NCBI GenBank assembly: GCA_030594725.1
Contig: JAUVEQ010000033.1
Coordinates: 1 to 13,194 of the forward strand
Direction of reading: 5' to 3'
Source of the DNA: Methanobacteriota archaeon
GTDB taxonomy: Archaea > Thermoplasmatota > DTKX01 > GCA-020343715
Length of the DNA stretch: 13,194 nt
The translations under genes were made by a program, and so were the position numbers. Position 1 is the first letter of the stretch, and each line of letters begins with the position of its first letter. Under the pieces are notes generated by a model. The model was not told the origin of the DNA. It saw only the letters and a list, made by a program, of their open reading frames with translations, and ran no database searches. Shown piece by piece: positions 1 to 9,732 of this stretch.

Positions 1-1
1 C

Positions 2-163
2 TTCGTATGTTCGTCCTGCGGGGAGTACAATGCCGATCTCAATGGTGCTGTGAACTTAGGCAGTAGGGGGTTGGCCTATATGGCCATCACCGGGGCGCCT
101 GGTATTGCGCCCTTGAGGGGGACAACGAGCCCCCAAGTTCAGTGCGACGGTACGTCGTGCTAA
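2..163 (+). CDS. tnpB: TnpB (IS200/IS605-type OrfB) RNA-guided nuclease, C-terminal fragment cut by the window edge
   Basis: Frame 2 is open from the first base to a TAA at 161-163 and gives 53 residues. They begin FVCSSCGEYNADLNGAVNLG and continue SRGLAYM. This is the TnpB C-terminus: a CxxC half of the zinc ribbon, followed by the Asp of the third RuvC motif within NADLNGAVN. TnpB proteins are transposon-encoded RNA-guided nucleases that help IS200/IS605 and IS1341-type elements persist. The N-terminal and central RuvC parts lie outside the window, so whether the gene is intact cannot be judged. It runs convergently into the sulfatase gene, with 49 bp between the two stop codons. No tnpA is visible, so the element could be IS1341-like, carrying tnpB alone. 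The family assignment is firm despite the short length because the motif is highly characteristic. Confidence 0.88.
   Translation, partial: FVCSSCGEYNADLNGAVNLGSRGLAYMAITGAPGIAPLRGTTSPQVQCDGTSC
112..137 (+). other. Bulged hairpin in the 3' end of tnpB, possible part of the guide (omega/re) RNA
   Basis: CTTG-A-GGGG at 112-120 pairs with CCCCCAAG at 130-137, with a 9-nt loop and one bulged A. That gives an 8-bp stem inside the last codons of tnpB. In studied TnpB systems the guide RNA scaffold overlaps the 3' end of tnpB and runs to the element's right end, with the guide copied from flanking DNA. The position fits that pattern. A hairpin alone does not prove the RNA, and the right end of the element (somewhere in 164-212) is not defined. 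Confidence 0.35.
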
Positions 164-212
164 ACAAATACCGAATCAATATTATTCAACGGACCGTCAG
201 TCATGACAGATG

Positions 213-2576
<2,364 letters not shown>

Positions 2577-2581
2577 TTCTT

Positions 2582-2590
2582 CCCCTCCCT
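2582..2590 (-). promoter_or_regulatory. Strong Shine-Dalgarno of the sulfatase gene
   Basis: On the minus strand AGGGAGGGG lies 5 nt before the ATG at 2576. This complements the 16S anti-SD well and fixes the sulfatase start. I saw no equally clear TATA box upstream of it. Confidence 0.75.
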
Positions 2591-2909
2591 TTTTCTCAAC
2601 TATCTCGATATCGTTCCATTTCCATGTCTTGACAAGGATCGGTTACGGTGGAGTCAAGAGCCTGGGAAGCGTGAACCAGCCCTCATCGGATATGGTCTTG
2701 ATCCAGCTCTTCTCGTACCCCGCGATCGCTTCGGGCTCGAAAGTTCAGAACAAAGCCTATGGTCCAATTATCGCTTCCCCCCTCCCGAATTGAGAGGCAA
2801 CGAGACATAATGCTACGACTTATTAGTAATTATGTGATACCAATATGTAGTTTCCAACGGATTCGGGGGCGGATTGGAAATCCCCACAGGACCCGGTCAT
2901 GTTGGGGGA

Positions 2910-2922
2910 ATATTATTAATAC
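2910..2922 (+). promoter_or_regulatory. TATA-like box upstream of the SnoaL-like gene
   Basis: The AT-only stretch ATATTATTAATA sits in a sharply less AT-rich context. A TATA box here would place transcription start near 2940 and give a leader of about 55 nt. A GAGGGAG Shine-Dalgarno follows at about 2980-2986, ahead of the ATG at 2995. Confidence 0.45.
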
Positions 2923-2994
2923 GAAGTATCCACGTTGCGGAAATCCCAAATATGGATATGCGTGTAACGAGTACGCTGCGAGGGAGATGATTAG

Positions 2995-3390
2995 ATGGAA
3001 GAAGAGATGGATGTAATCGAAACCACGGATGAATACGACAACGTGCACATTGTGACCGAGTACATGAAGTACCTAAACGCGAACGATATCGCGAAGGCGG
3101 AGGAGTACATGGACGACGATTGCGTCGTGAACCGAGAGCGCCTGGATGCATTCCGGGAGTACTTTACGGACATGGATATAGAAATCCAGGAGACCATCGC
3201 GGATGGCGATGACGTCGTACAGCGCGCAGTCATCACGGGAACCCACGACAATGACTACTACGGCATGCCAGCGTCCCACGAGGAGATCGAGATCTCGGGC
3301 TTGGTCTGGTACCACATGAAGGATGGCAAGATCAAGTCGCAGTATGTCGAGTTCAACGTCGCCGACAGCCTCGTCAACCTCCTGGACTAG
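2995..3390 (+). CDS. SnoaL-like / NTF2-fold small protein
   Basis: This 131-residue acidic protein has the pattern of the SnoaL-like polyketide cyclase family (NTF2-like alpha+beta barrel). An N-terminal helix pair (YMKYLNANDIAKAEEYMDDD) is followed by FREYFTDMDIEIQETIADGD, then a VITGTHDNDYYGMPAS segment, and finally WYHMKDGKIKSQYVEF. The GTH...G-P and DGKI motifs are typical. Family members act as hydrolases, isomerases or cyclases on small hydrophobic molecules, or simply bind ligands, so no reaction can be assigned. An ATG six residues downstream is possible, but the first ATG at 2995 has the better-spaced Shine-Dalgarno. The gene is alone on its strand between the sulfatase and the BASS transporter. 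A role in handling the product of the sulfatase would be a guess from position only. Confidence 0.72.
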   Translation: MEEEMDVIETTDEYDNVHIVTEYMKYLNANDIAKAEEYMDDDCVVNRERLDAFREYFTDMDIEIQETIADGDDVVQRAVITGTHDNDYYGMPASHEEIEISGLVWYHMKDGKIKSQYVEFNVADSLVNLLD

Positions 3391-3458
3391 GTCCGAAGGA
3401 AACAGAGGACCGATGAGAAGGTCGTCCTCTGGACCGTAGAGACCCGAACGCATGGATC

Positions 3459-3499
3459 GGGGGGAGCCTTCAGGCTCCGCCCCTTTCCTATTTTATTCC
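3459..3499 (+). terminator. Hairpin plus T-rich tract downstream of the SnoaL-like gene
   Basis: GGGGGGAGCC (3459-3468), loop TTCA, GGCTCC (3473-3478), one bulged G, and CCCC (3480-3483) form a 10-bp GC-rich stem. It is followed by the pyrimidine/T-rich run TTTCCTATTTTATTCC. It lies 69 bp after the stop codon at 3390. The shape is that of an intrinsic terminator. Archaeal termination depends mainly on the T-rich tract, which is also present. Confidence 0.7.
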
Positions 3500-3508
3500 T
3501 TTGATTTG

Positions 3509-3601
3509 CTGAGAGCCCTCAGGCTGGGCCTAATGTGATTCGCATTACGGCACGACTTCCGCTAAAGCCCGAAGGGCACCACTCAGCTCCTTCTCGGTGG
3601 T
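3509..3601. other. Series of short hairpins in the convergent spacer
   Basis: Four inverted repeats follow one another. CTGAG/CTCAG lies at 3509-3522. GCCTAATG/CATTA(C)GGC lies at 3528-3551 (8 bp, one bulge). GCCC/GGGC lies at 3567-3577 with a 3-nt loop. ACCAC/GTGGT lies at 3578-3601. On the minus strand the GCCC-TTC-GGGC stem is followed by TTTAG and could end the BASS transcript. The rest could be a small structured RNA or a decayed element. No coding frame is convincing. Confidence 0.4.
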
Positions 3602-4504
3602 CTATTCGTCACCGCTCTCGGTCGGAGCCGGAGCCTCCTCTTCCACGCCACCAGCAGCGGCAGCGAGGCGACCGGCGATGCCGAACAGGATCACAAGCCC
3701 GACCATGCCCATCACGATGATCATCACCATCACGTCCGGCGTGTCCGCGAAGTTCACGGCAGCGACCGCAGTTCCCGCCCCGACGTTGCGTTGCGCCGTG
3801 GCCATGCCCATGACGCTCCTTATCTCGGGCTTGGAGCCTCCCAAGACGTATCCAATAAAGAAGATGATGGGATAGAAGACGATCGCACATAGGATCGCGG
3901 TCGATCCCAGGACATCAATGAGGGATTCGATGTAGGCTATGAGGAAGGTGACGATCAGTATGATGAGGGTTATGCTCGATACCTTACCGATGTGGGGTGC
4001 CCACTTAATCGCGACGGCTTCCCACTTGCTACGGACCCAGAGGGCGATGCCCAACGGAATGAGCATGAGGACGATCAGAGCGCCAGCGAGGTCCATTGCA
4101 TTGATAGTGGCACCCTCGATGACAAAGGGCAAGATGATCGGTAGGAGGAATATCGTTACCACCATCAAGAGTACTGTCAAGCCCACCGAGAATGCCGCGT
4201 CGCCCTTGGCAGCCTTTGCCAGTGCAGGTATAAATGGAGCGCCGGCAGCGAAGGCAAAGATGTACACCGCATTGGCATAACCCTCCTCGAGGGGTAGGAG
4301 CCATACCAGGACGTACGCCACTAACGGGACGATGACGAAGGATGCCACCAGGGCCAAGATCACCAGCTTCCAGTTCTTCAGCGGTGTGGCTATCTGCTTG
4401 ATAGTTAGGCTCAGTCCCATCGAGGCCATGCTGCAGACGATCATTATGACCGTCGACAGGTACGCGATTACTAGGATTCCATCAACAATAGTATCCCAAT
4501 CCAT
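3602..4504 (-). CDS. BASS/SBF-family membrane transporter (bile acid:sodium symporter family)
   Basis: The 300-residue, strongly hydrophobic protein has about nine predicted membrane helices and a short acidic C-terminal tail. The SMGLSLT segment after the first helix and the TAQRNVGAG segment with Gln238 match the BASS (PF01758-type) family of organic-anion and sodium symporters. The Glu that precedes the equivalent Gln by four residues in well-studied symporters is a Met here, so the coupling ion is uncertain. The length is typical. The start is the ATG at 4504, with GGGGAGGA at 4511-4518 and a TATA box beyond it. The gene is divergent from the first SulP gene. Relatives carry bile acids, steroid sulfates, pantoate, pyruvate or glucosinolates. 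Import of a sulfated organic anion is attractive beside a cytosolic sulfatase but unproven. Confidence 0.82.
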   Translation of the reverse strand: MDWDTIVDGILVIAYLSTVIMIVCSMASMGLSLTIKQIATPLKNWKLVILALVASFVIVPLVAYVLVWLLPLEEGYANAVYIFAFAAGAPFIPALAKAAKGDAAFSVGLTVLLMVVTIFLLPIILPFVIEGATINAMDLAGALIVLMLIPLGIALWVRSKWEAVAIKWAPHIGKVSSITLIILIVTFLIAYIESLIDVLGSTAILCAIVFYPIIFFIGYVLGGSKPEIRSVMGMATAQRNVGAGTAVAAVNFADTPDVMVMIIVMGMVGLVILFGIAGRLAAAAGGVEEEAPAPTESGDE

Positions 4505-4510
4505 TCAATA

Positions 4511-4546
4511 TCCTCCCCAACCAGGAACCACGGTGGTCTATATATA
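4511..4546 (-). promoter_or_regulatory. Promoter and Shine-Dalgarno of the BASS gene, with an 11-bp palindrome
   Basis: On the minus strand a TATATATA box (4539-4546) lies 35-42 nt upstream of the ATG. It is followed at once by the perfect palindrome ACCAC-G-GTGGT (4527-4537) and then GGGGAGGA (4511-4518). The predicted start of transcription is near 4515-4518. A palindrome between TATA box and start site is where an archaeal repressor would bind. Confidence 0.6.
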
Positions 4547-4782
4547 TTGTTTTCCGTCGACCGATTCCATACCGCTTTCGAAGAAATGCACTCCCAATGA
4601 TTGGTATCGAATACGATGTGCATTATCGTTCAAGGGAAACGTAGAAATATCCTCTACCCAAATCCCCCCACCCGGACCTGGCGGGCCATGGGAGCGAGAG
4701 CAAGGGGATAGTATCCATCTGCCTCAGGGTCACATTTCTGCCTTCCAAAGGACGGTCAGATGGTACCGAAGGATGACTTGGT

Positions 4783-6462
4783 ATGGAGATACCGAAGCCG
4801 GAGAAGAAGAACCTCACCCGCGACATGGCTGGCGGCATCACAGCGGCTATGGTCTGCATACCCGAGGGAATGGCGTACGCGCTGATAGCCGGCGTGGACC
4901 CGATCTACGGCCTCTACGCCGGCATGCTGACGGTCATCGTCGGGTCCCTCTTCGCCAGCACCCAGCTCATGATAGTCACCCTCACCAATGCCGTCGCCCT
5001 TATCGTGGTCGACAACCTGGGGCTGCTGGGCGAGGACATCGCCGTCGGTATCGCCAGCCTCACATTGATGGTAGGGTTGGTGCAGTTCGCACTGGGTGTG
5101 CTGAATCTGGGCAGGTTGATCCGGTTCATCTCACATGACGTGATGGCGGGCTTCATCGCCGCCGTGGCAGTCATCATCATCTTCGGTCATATCGGTGAAT
5201 TGGTCGGATACCACGAGCACCTCGAGGTGGGGGTCCACGTCTCCGGGAGGATCGTCGAGGGCATCATCATCATCTTCAGTCCGTGGCAATGGGACCCCGC
5301 GACGGCGGCCACAGGCTTCCTCACGATTGCATCGCTGGCGTTCCTGAAGCGGACGACCTTCAAGAGGTACGCGGACATCGTCGTCATCGGGGCTGTGACG
5401 ATATTAGTAGCCGCCTTCCACCAGGGCTCCGTTCTGATCGTGGGGGACTTCTCTGAGATCCCGGCCGAGCTTCCTGGCCTGGTCACACCGGACCCTGGGC
5501 TGATGCCCGACCTATTTCCGGCCGCCATTGCGATCGCAATCATCGCGCTGGTAGAGAGCGCGGGCGTAAGAGCCATGTTCAAGAATCCTGACAAGAGCAA
5601 GTCGGCCCAATCTCAGGACTTCAGCGCCCAGGGCTTGGGGAACATAGCGGGTTGTTTCATCGCGGCCCTGCCAGGTGGCGGCTCGATATCCTTGACGGAG
5701 GTCAACAAGGACGCCGGGTCGATGTCGAGGTTCGGTGGCGTCTTGGCAGGGGCCATAGTGATCCTGGCGGTGGCCCTCTTCGGACCGGTGTTCGAGTTCA
5801 TCCCGATGGCCGGCCTGGCTGGTCTGCTGATATTCATCGGCTTCGTTATCCTCGTAAAGGAGGTCCCGAGGATGATGGAGGCGTGGGAGACGTCGAAGGC
5901 TTACAGCATCTCCATGCTCGCCACCTTCGTGGTATCCATCGGATACTCGTTGGAGGTAGGGATCTTTCTGGGTATCATACTCTCCATCGCCCTCTACGTC
6001 TACTTCTCAGCGAAGGATGCCCAGCTGATCGTACTAGAACCCCTGGAGGACAGACAGTTCCGCGTCCGCCCTGTGCCGAAGGAGCTACCGTCAAATGAGA
6101 TCACCATAATACAGCAGCAGGGGACGAGGTACTTCGCAGCTATCCACACCATGGAGGATGAGCTGCCTGACTGGAGAAGAACGACCAATGCCACCCTCAT
6201 CATAAGCATCTACGGCGGTGACTCGATAAGCTCGGATTTGGTCGAGTTGTTCAAGCGCGTGCACCAAGAGATGACGGCGTTGGGCAACCGCGTGATCCTC
6301 TGCAACGTGGAGGAGAGGATCATGGAGAGGCTGGAACGCACTGGTCTCCTCGAAATCATGGGCCCAGAGAACGTCTTCCCCGCCGAGGACATCATAGGGG
6401 CGTCGATATGGAAGGCCCTGGATTCCGCCAAGGAGACGATGGGCAAGGATGAAGAGGAATAG
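4783..6462 (+). CDS. SulP-family anion transporter with divergent motifs (transmembrane domain plus degenerate STAS domain)
   Basis: The 559-residue protein has a SulP transmembrane domain at about residues 12-430, opening with GITAAMVCIPEGMAYALIAG and containing YGLYAG (42-47). A cytosolic STAS-like domain follows at about 445-545. SulP proteins move sulfate, bicarbonate, chloride or other anions. Two anion-site regions differ from the usual form. The GPS/TA-type motif of TM3 is replaced by VTLTNA (65-70). The P-V-x-G-S-F-S-R-S-like loop reads PGGGSIS (297-303). The STAS segment around GGDSISSD also departs from the usual D-x-T/S pattern. The start is the ATG at 4783, the only one after an in-frame TGA at 4774, with a weak GGATGA Shine-Dalgarno. 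The substrate may not be sulfate. Position next to the anSME gene (77 bp gap) supports a link to sulfur-ester use. Confidence 0.9.
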   Translation: MEIPKPEKKNLTRDMAGGITAAMVCIPEGMAYALIAGVDPIYGLYAGMLTVIVGSLFASTQLMIVTLTNAVALIVVDNLGLLGEDIAVGIASLTLMVGLVQFALGVLNLGRLIRFISHDVMAGFIAAVAVIIIFGHIGELVGYHEHLEVGVHVSGRIVEGIIIIFSPWQWDPATAATGFLTIASLAFLKRTTFKRYADIVVIGAVTILVAAFHQGSVLIVGDFSEIPAELPGLVTPDPGLMPDLFPAAIAIAIIALVESAGVRAMFKNPDKSKSAQSQDFSAQGLGNIAGCFIAALPGGGSISLTEVNKDAGSMSRFGGVLAGAIVILAVALFGPVFEFIPMAGLAGLLIFIGFVILVKEVPRMMEAWETSKAYSISMLATFVVSIGYSLEVGIFLGIILSIALYVYFSAKDAQLIVLEPLEDRQFRVRPVPKELPSNEITIIQQQGTRYFAAIHTMEDELPDWRRTTNATLIISIYGGDSISSDLVELFKRVHQEMTALGNRVILCNVEERIMERLERTGLLEIMGPENVFPAEDIIGASIWKALDSAKETMGKDEEE

Positions 6463-6489
6463 CGCGGTAGTAATCCAACACCCCAGGAC

Positions 6490-6529
6490 ATATATTGTGG
6501 GTCGGCCATCAAGGGTGGCAACGAGGGAG
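6490..6529 (+). promoter_or_regulatory. TATA-like box and Shine-Dalgarno that set the anSME start
   Basis: ATATATT at 6490-6496 would place transcription start near 6518. GAGGGAG at 6523-6529 then lies 10 nt before the ATG at 6540. This argues against an upstream in-frame TTG at 6495, which would fall inside the TATA box. Confidence 0.55.
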
Positions 6530-6539
6530 CAAAGTACCT

Positions 6540-7739
6540 ATGGCCAACCTAAGGACACCACGTGCCTTCCATGTGATGGCGAAGCCCGTAGGGGCCATCT
6601 GCAACCTGGCGTGCCAATACTGCTTCTACCTCCCCAAGGAGCGCCTGTACGAAGGCAGTAAGTTCCGGATGACCGACGAGGTCCAGGAGTCCTTCCTTCG
6701 CCAGTACATCGAGGCTCAGCAGATACCGCACGTCACCGTTGCCTGGCAGGGCGGTGAGCCCACGCTGATGGGGATCGACTTCTTCCGTCGGGCCGTCGAG
6801 CTGGTGGAGAGGTACAAGCGACCGACCATGACGGTGGAGCACACCATCCAGACCAACGGCACTACGTTGGACGCCGAGTGGTGCGAGTTCCTCCGGGACA
6901 ACGGCATCCTCGTAGGCATCAGCATCGACGGTCCGAAGGAGATGCACGACGCGTACAGGGTCGACCCCCAGGGCAGGGGGACCCACGATCGGGTCATGGA
7001 AGGGTTGAGGCTTCTCCAGGAGCACGAGGTGGACTACAACGTCCTGGCAACCATCCACGCCGCCAACGCCGACCACCCCCTGGACGTCTACCGCTTCTTC
7101 AGGGATGAGGTGGGTGCCCAGTTCATCCAGTTCATCCCCATCGTCGAGCGCGTCAACGAGACTGGCTACCAGGAAGGGCACGAGGTCTCCCCCAGGTCGG
7201 TGACCGGAAAGCAGTTCGGTGAGTTCTACACGGCGATATTCGACGAGTGGGTGATGAACGATGTAGGCGAGACGTTCGTCCAGATGTTCGACCTGACCCT
7301 GGCCGCATGGGTCGGACAACCCGGCGCGATATGCACGATGGCGCCCACGTGCGGGAACGCCCTGGCCCTAGAGCACAACGGTGACCTTTACTCTTGCGAC
7401 CACTACGTCGAGCCAGGACACCTGCTGGGCAACATCATGGAGACCCCCTTGGAGCAGCTGGTGGACTCCGCGGAGCAAAGGGCTTTCGGCCTGGCCAAGA
7501 TGGACCGGTTGCCTGACGCATGCACGGATTGCATCGTCCGCTTCGCTTGCCAGGGTGGTTGCCCCAGGAACCGTCTGGTGGAGCAAGATGATGGCGGACC
7601 GGACATGAACTACCTGTGCGAGGGCTACAAGGCCTTCTTCACCCACGTCGATAAGCCAATGAATGTGATGGCACAAGAGCTTCGTTTCGGTAGGGCTCCA
7701 TCCAACGTCATGCAGACCTTGTCGCGATCTTCCGAATGA
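6540..7739 (+). CDS. Anaerobic sulfatase-maturating enzyme (anSME), radical SAM with SPASM domain
   Basis: The 399-residue protein (from the ATG at 6540) converts the active-site Cys or Ser of sulfatases to formylglycine using S-adenosylmethionine and iron-sulfur clusters, without oxygen. The radical SAM cluster motif is Cys21-x3-Cys25-x2-Cys28 in AICNLACQYCFYLPKE. The SPASM region carries eight cysteines at 265, 271, 286, 328, 331, 337, 341 and 360. Their spacing matches, as I recall it, the two auxiliary 4Fe-4S clusters of characterised anSMEs. Cys286 is followed by Asp287, the position of the proposed catalytic base. LGNI and CQGGCPRNR are also characteristic, and the length is typical. 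The likely client is the Cys-type sulfatase at 213-2576, because both proteins are cytosolic. The gene lies between two SulP genes on the same strand and has its own promoter-like signal. Confidence 0.95.
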   Translation: MANLRTPRAFHVMAKPVGAICNLACQYCFYLPKERLYEGSKFRMTDEVQESFLRQYIEAQQIPHVTVAWQGGEPTLMGIDFFRRAVELVERYKRPTMTVEHTIQTNGTTLDAEWCEFLRDNGILVGISIDGPKEMHDAYRVDPQGRGTHDRVMEGLRLLQEHEVDYNVLATIHAANADHPLDVYRFFRDEVGAQFIQFIPIVERVNETGYQEGHEVSPRSVTGKQFGEFYTAIFDEWVMNDVGETFVQMFDLTLAAWVGQPGAICTMAPTCGNALALEHNGDLYSCDHYVEPGHLLGNIMETPLEQLVDSAEQRAFGLAKMDRLPDACTDCIVRFACQGGCPRNRLVEQDDGGPDMNYLCEGYKAFFTHVDKPMNVMAQELRFGRAPSNVMQTLSRSSE

Positions 7740-7949
7740 AATTGCCGCCATATCATGGTACATCATCCCGATACCAAAGCCAAAGGACACATAGGGTGGA
7801 CCTCGAATACCAGCCACTCAGTTGCCTGAAACCGGACACCATCGATTAGCTACGGTGGCGAACGTCTTGTGGGCCGTACAATACAGCGACACTCATTCCG
7901 ACCCATATCTTAAAAGGGCCCTAATGGCGTTTGCTGGTACTAGAGGCGC
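7740..7949 (+). promoter_or_regulatory. Intergenic region with a TATA-like box for the second SulP gene
   Basis: This 210-bp gap holds no convincing gene. CTTAAAAG at 7909-7916 resembles an archaeal TATA element and would start transcription near 7937, a leader of about 13 nt. AGAGG at 7942-7946 is a weak, closely spaced ribosome site. Confidence 0.45.
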
Positions 7950-9695
7950 ATGACCGACGAGAGCGAACCGAAGAAGGACAGGGACCTTGCCAGGTTCCTG
8001 CCTGTACTGACATGGCTTCCCCAGTACGAGAAGCCCTGGTTCCGAAACGACCTCTTGGCGGCCATCACCATCGCCGCCTTCTCCATCCCGAACCTGATGG
8101 CGTTCTCGCAGCTGGCTGGGCTCCCTCCCCAGTACGGCCTCTACGCCGGCATCGGTGCCGGGATCGGATACTTCTTCTTCGGCACCATCAAGAGGATGAT
8201 CGCGGGCCCCAGCGCGTCCCAGGCCATCCTGGTCGCCAGCGTTCTCATAGTCCTTGTAGGACCCTACGAGGACGACCCTGCCAAGTACCTGGCCATGGCC
8301 TCGATGGCCGCCATCCTCACTGGTGTCATCTTCCTCATCGCGAGGGCGATCAAGCTGGGTTTCCTCGTGAACCTCATACCCGTTCCGGTCTTCAAGGGCT
8401 TCCTGGCGGGCATGGGGCTCACCATCATCGTGTCGCAGCTCCCAAAGCTTTTCGGGGTTGCGAGCACCCAGGGCGACTTCTTCACCAGGCTCTTCGACCT
8501 GCTTGGACAGCTGGGGGACACCAATTTCTACACCCTGGGGCTCGGTTTGGCCCTGATGGGCCTGTTGTTCGTACTGGACTGGAGGTTCTCGAGGTCACCC
8601 AATACCTTGATCGTCGTCATCATCGCTATCTTTATAATGATCTTCTCGGATCTGGCCTCCAAAGGTGTGGAGATAATCGGTGATATCCCCCGGGGTATTC
8701 CCTCACCGACAATTCCGGCCGTTTCGATCGATGACATCGGCAACCTCCTTCCCCTGGCCATCGGCCTGGTCATCCTATCCTTCGTGGAGACCACCAGCAT
8801 CGGCAGGTCTCTGGAGACCCGTCACTCTTACAAGATGGACCCTGACCAGGAGATGGTGGCCCTCGGCGCCGCCAACATATTCTCCGGTTTCCTCCAGGGC
8901 TTCCCGGTCTCGGGGAGCTTCTCCAGGTCCTTCCTCAACGACCGCATAGGGGGCAAGACACAGCTGGTCGGCCTGATGTCCGCCCTGATACTGTTGATAG
9001 TGGTGGCCGGGTTCACCGGTGTGTTCTACAACATGCCCGTGGTCATCCTGGCCGGGCTGATCATAATGGCGGTCTACAAGCTGGTCGATTTCAAGGAGCT
9101 CCACCGCATCAGGATGGTGAGCAAGAACGCCTTCATAGTGGCCATGGCATCCTTCGCGGGCGTCCTGGTGGTCGGTGTCCTCGAGGGATTGCTCGTGGGC
9201 GTCGTCATCTCCTTCATCTACATCCTCTACAGGATCTCGGCACCCCACATGAGCATCCTCGGTCGCATCCCGGATACGGACGACTTCAAGGACGTTGCCC
9301 GGAACGAAGTGTTCATCCTCTATCCCGCCGTGCTCATCGTGCGGTTCGACGCTCCTCTCGTCTTCGCCAACTCCCACACCATCAAGCACAAGATACTGGA
9401 CAAGGTGGAGGAGGAGAGATTCGTCGAGCTGGTCATCCTTGACATGGAGACGTCCCCGATGCTCGATGTCACCGCAGCGGACATGCTGGGAGAACTGGAC
9501 ACCGCCCTCCTTAACAAGGAGATACTCTTCAGGCTGGCCAACTGCACAGGAGAGGTGCGTGATATGCTGAAGGCGACCTATTCTCTGAAGAGGGTCGGCC
9601 ACATCAAGGCATCCACCACCGTGAACCAGATAATGGAAGAGTGGACCGAGGGCAATGCGGATCATCTGGAAGAGGATGAGATGCGTTGGGCCTAG
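7950..9695 (+). CDS. SulP-family sulfate/anion transporter with C-terminal STAS domain, canonical type
   Basis: The 581-residue protein has a full SulP architecture. WLPQYEKPWFRNDLLAAITI is followed by PQYGLYAG and the canonical anion-site motif GPSAS (86-90). The conserved loop PVSGSFSRS (319-327) comes later, and a STAS domain covers about 455-560 with VILDMETSPMLDVTAADML. SulP transporters work as proton- or sodium-coupled anion symporters or as anion exchangers in the cytoplasmic membrane. Sulfate is the most common bacterial substrate, but bicarbonate and others occur. The start is the ATG at 7950 in a short leader. It lies 210 bp after anSME on the same strand. In this setting it may take up sulfate, or exchange the sulfate released by the sulfatase; the sequence cannot decide. 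It is clearly distinct from the SulP at 4783-6462, so the two are old paralogues and not a recent tandem duplication. Confidence 0.92.
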   Translation: MTDESEPKKDRDLARFLPVLTWLPQYEKPWFRNDLLAAITIAAFSIPNLMAFSQLAGLPPQYGLYAGIGAGIGYFFFGTIKRMIAGPSASQAILVASVLIVLVGPYEDDPAKYLAMASMAAILTGVIFLIARAIKLGFLVNLIPVPVFKGFLAGMGLTIIVSQLPKLFGVASTQGDFFTRLFDLLGQLGDTNFYTLGLGLALMGLLFVLDWRFSRSPNTLIVVIIAIFIMIFSDLASKGVEIIGDIPRGIPSPTIPAVSIDDIGNLLPLAIGLVILSFVETTSIGRSLETRHSYKMDPDQEMVALGAANIFSGFLQGFPVSGSFSRSFLNDRIGGKTQLVGLMSALILLIVVAGFTGVFYNMPVVILAGLIIMAVYKLVDFKELHRIRMVSKNAFIVAMASFAGVLVVGVLEGLLVGVVISFIYILYRISAPHMSILGRIPDTDDFKDVARNEVFILYPAVLIVRFDAPLVFANSHTIKHKILDKVEEERFVELVILDMETSPMLDVTAADMLGELDTALLNKEILFRLANCTGEVRDMLKATYSLKRVGHIKASTTVNQIMEEWTEGNADHLEEDEMRWA

Positions 9696-9703
9696 GCCAT
9701 CGC

Positions 9704-9720
9704 CCCGGGGTTGACCCGGG
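9704..9720. terminator. GC-rich hairpin between convergent SulP and GNAT genes
   Basis: CCCGGG at 9704-9709 and 9715-9720 form a 6-bp stem with a GTTGA loop in the 37-bp convergent gap. There is no T-rich tract, so a role as terminator is only plausible. Confidence 0.35.
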
Positions 9721-9732
9721 TCCCCGAGGACC

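Larger units (their letters stand above)
2577..2994. other. 418-bp divergent intergenic region between the sulfatase and SnoaL-like genes
   Basis: I see no convincing gene here. The left end holds the sulfatase leader. The stretch from about 2760 to 2995 is clearly more AT-rich than the flanking genes and carries the promoter-like signals of the plus-strand gene. No tRNA-like cloverleaf or long repeat was found by eye. Confidence 0.6.

Noticed and set aside
2759..3016. Plus-strand open frame with a zinc-ribbon-like CGNPKYGYACN segment before the SnoaL-like gene
   Set aside because: It lies in the AT-rich promoter region, has only two cysteines in a loose pattern, lacks a ribosome site and overlaps the real gene start.
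4332..5138. 268-codon plus-strand open frame spanning the BASS promoter and the SulP start
   Set aside because: It crosses a clear promoter and two well-supported genes and becomes Arg/Gly/His-rich where it overlaps SulP, as an out-of-frame reading does.
6495..6539. Upstream TTG start for anSME
   Set aside because: It would begin inside the TATA-like box, while the ATG at 6540 has a well-spaced Shine-Dalgarno and gives the family's usual N-terminus.
8775..9665. 296-codon minus-strand open frame opposite the second SulP gene
   Set aside because: Its His/Asp/Glu/Gly-rich composition is that of an antisense shadow of a GC-rich gene, and the SulP on the other strand is unambiguous.
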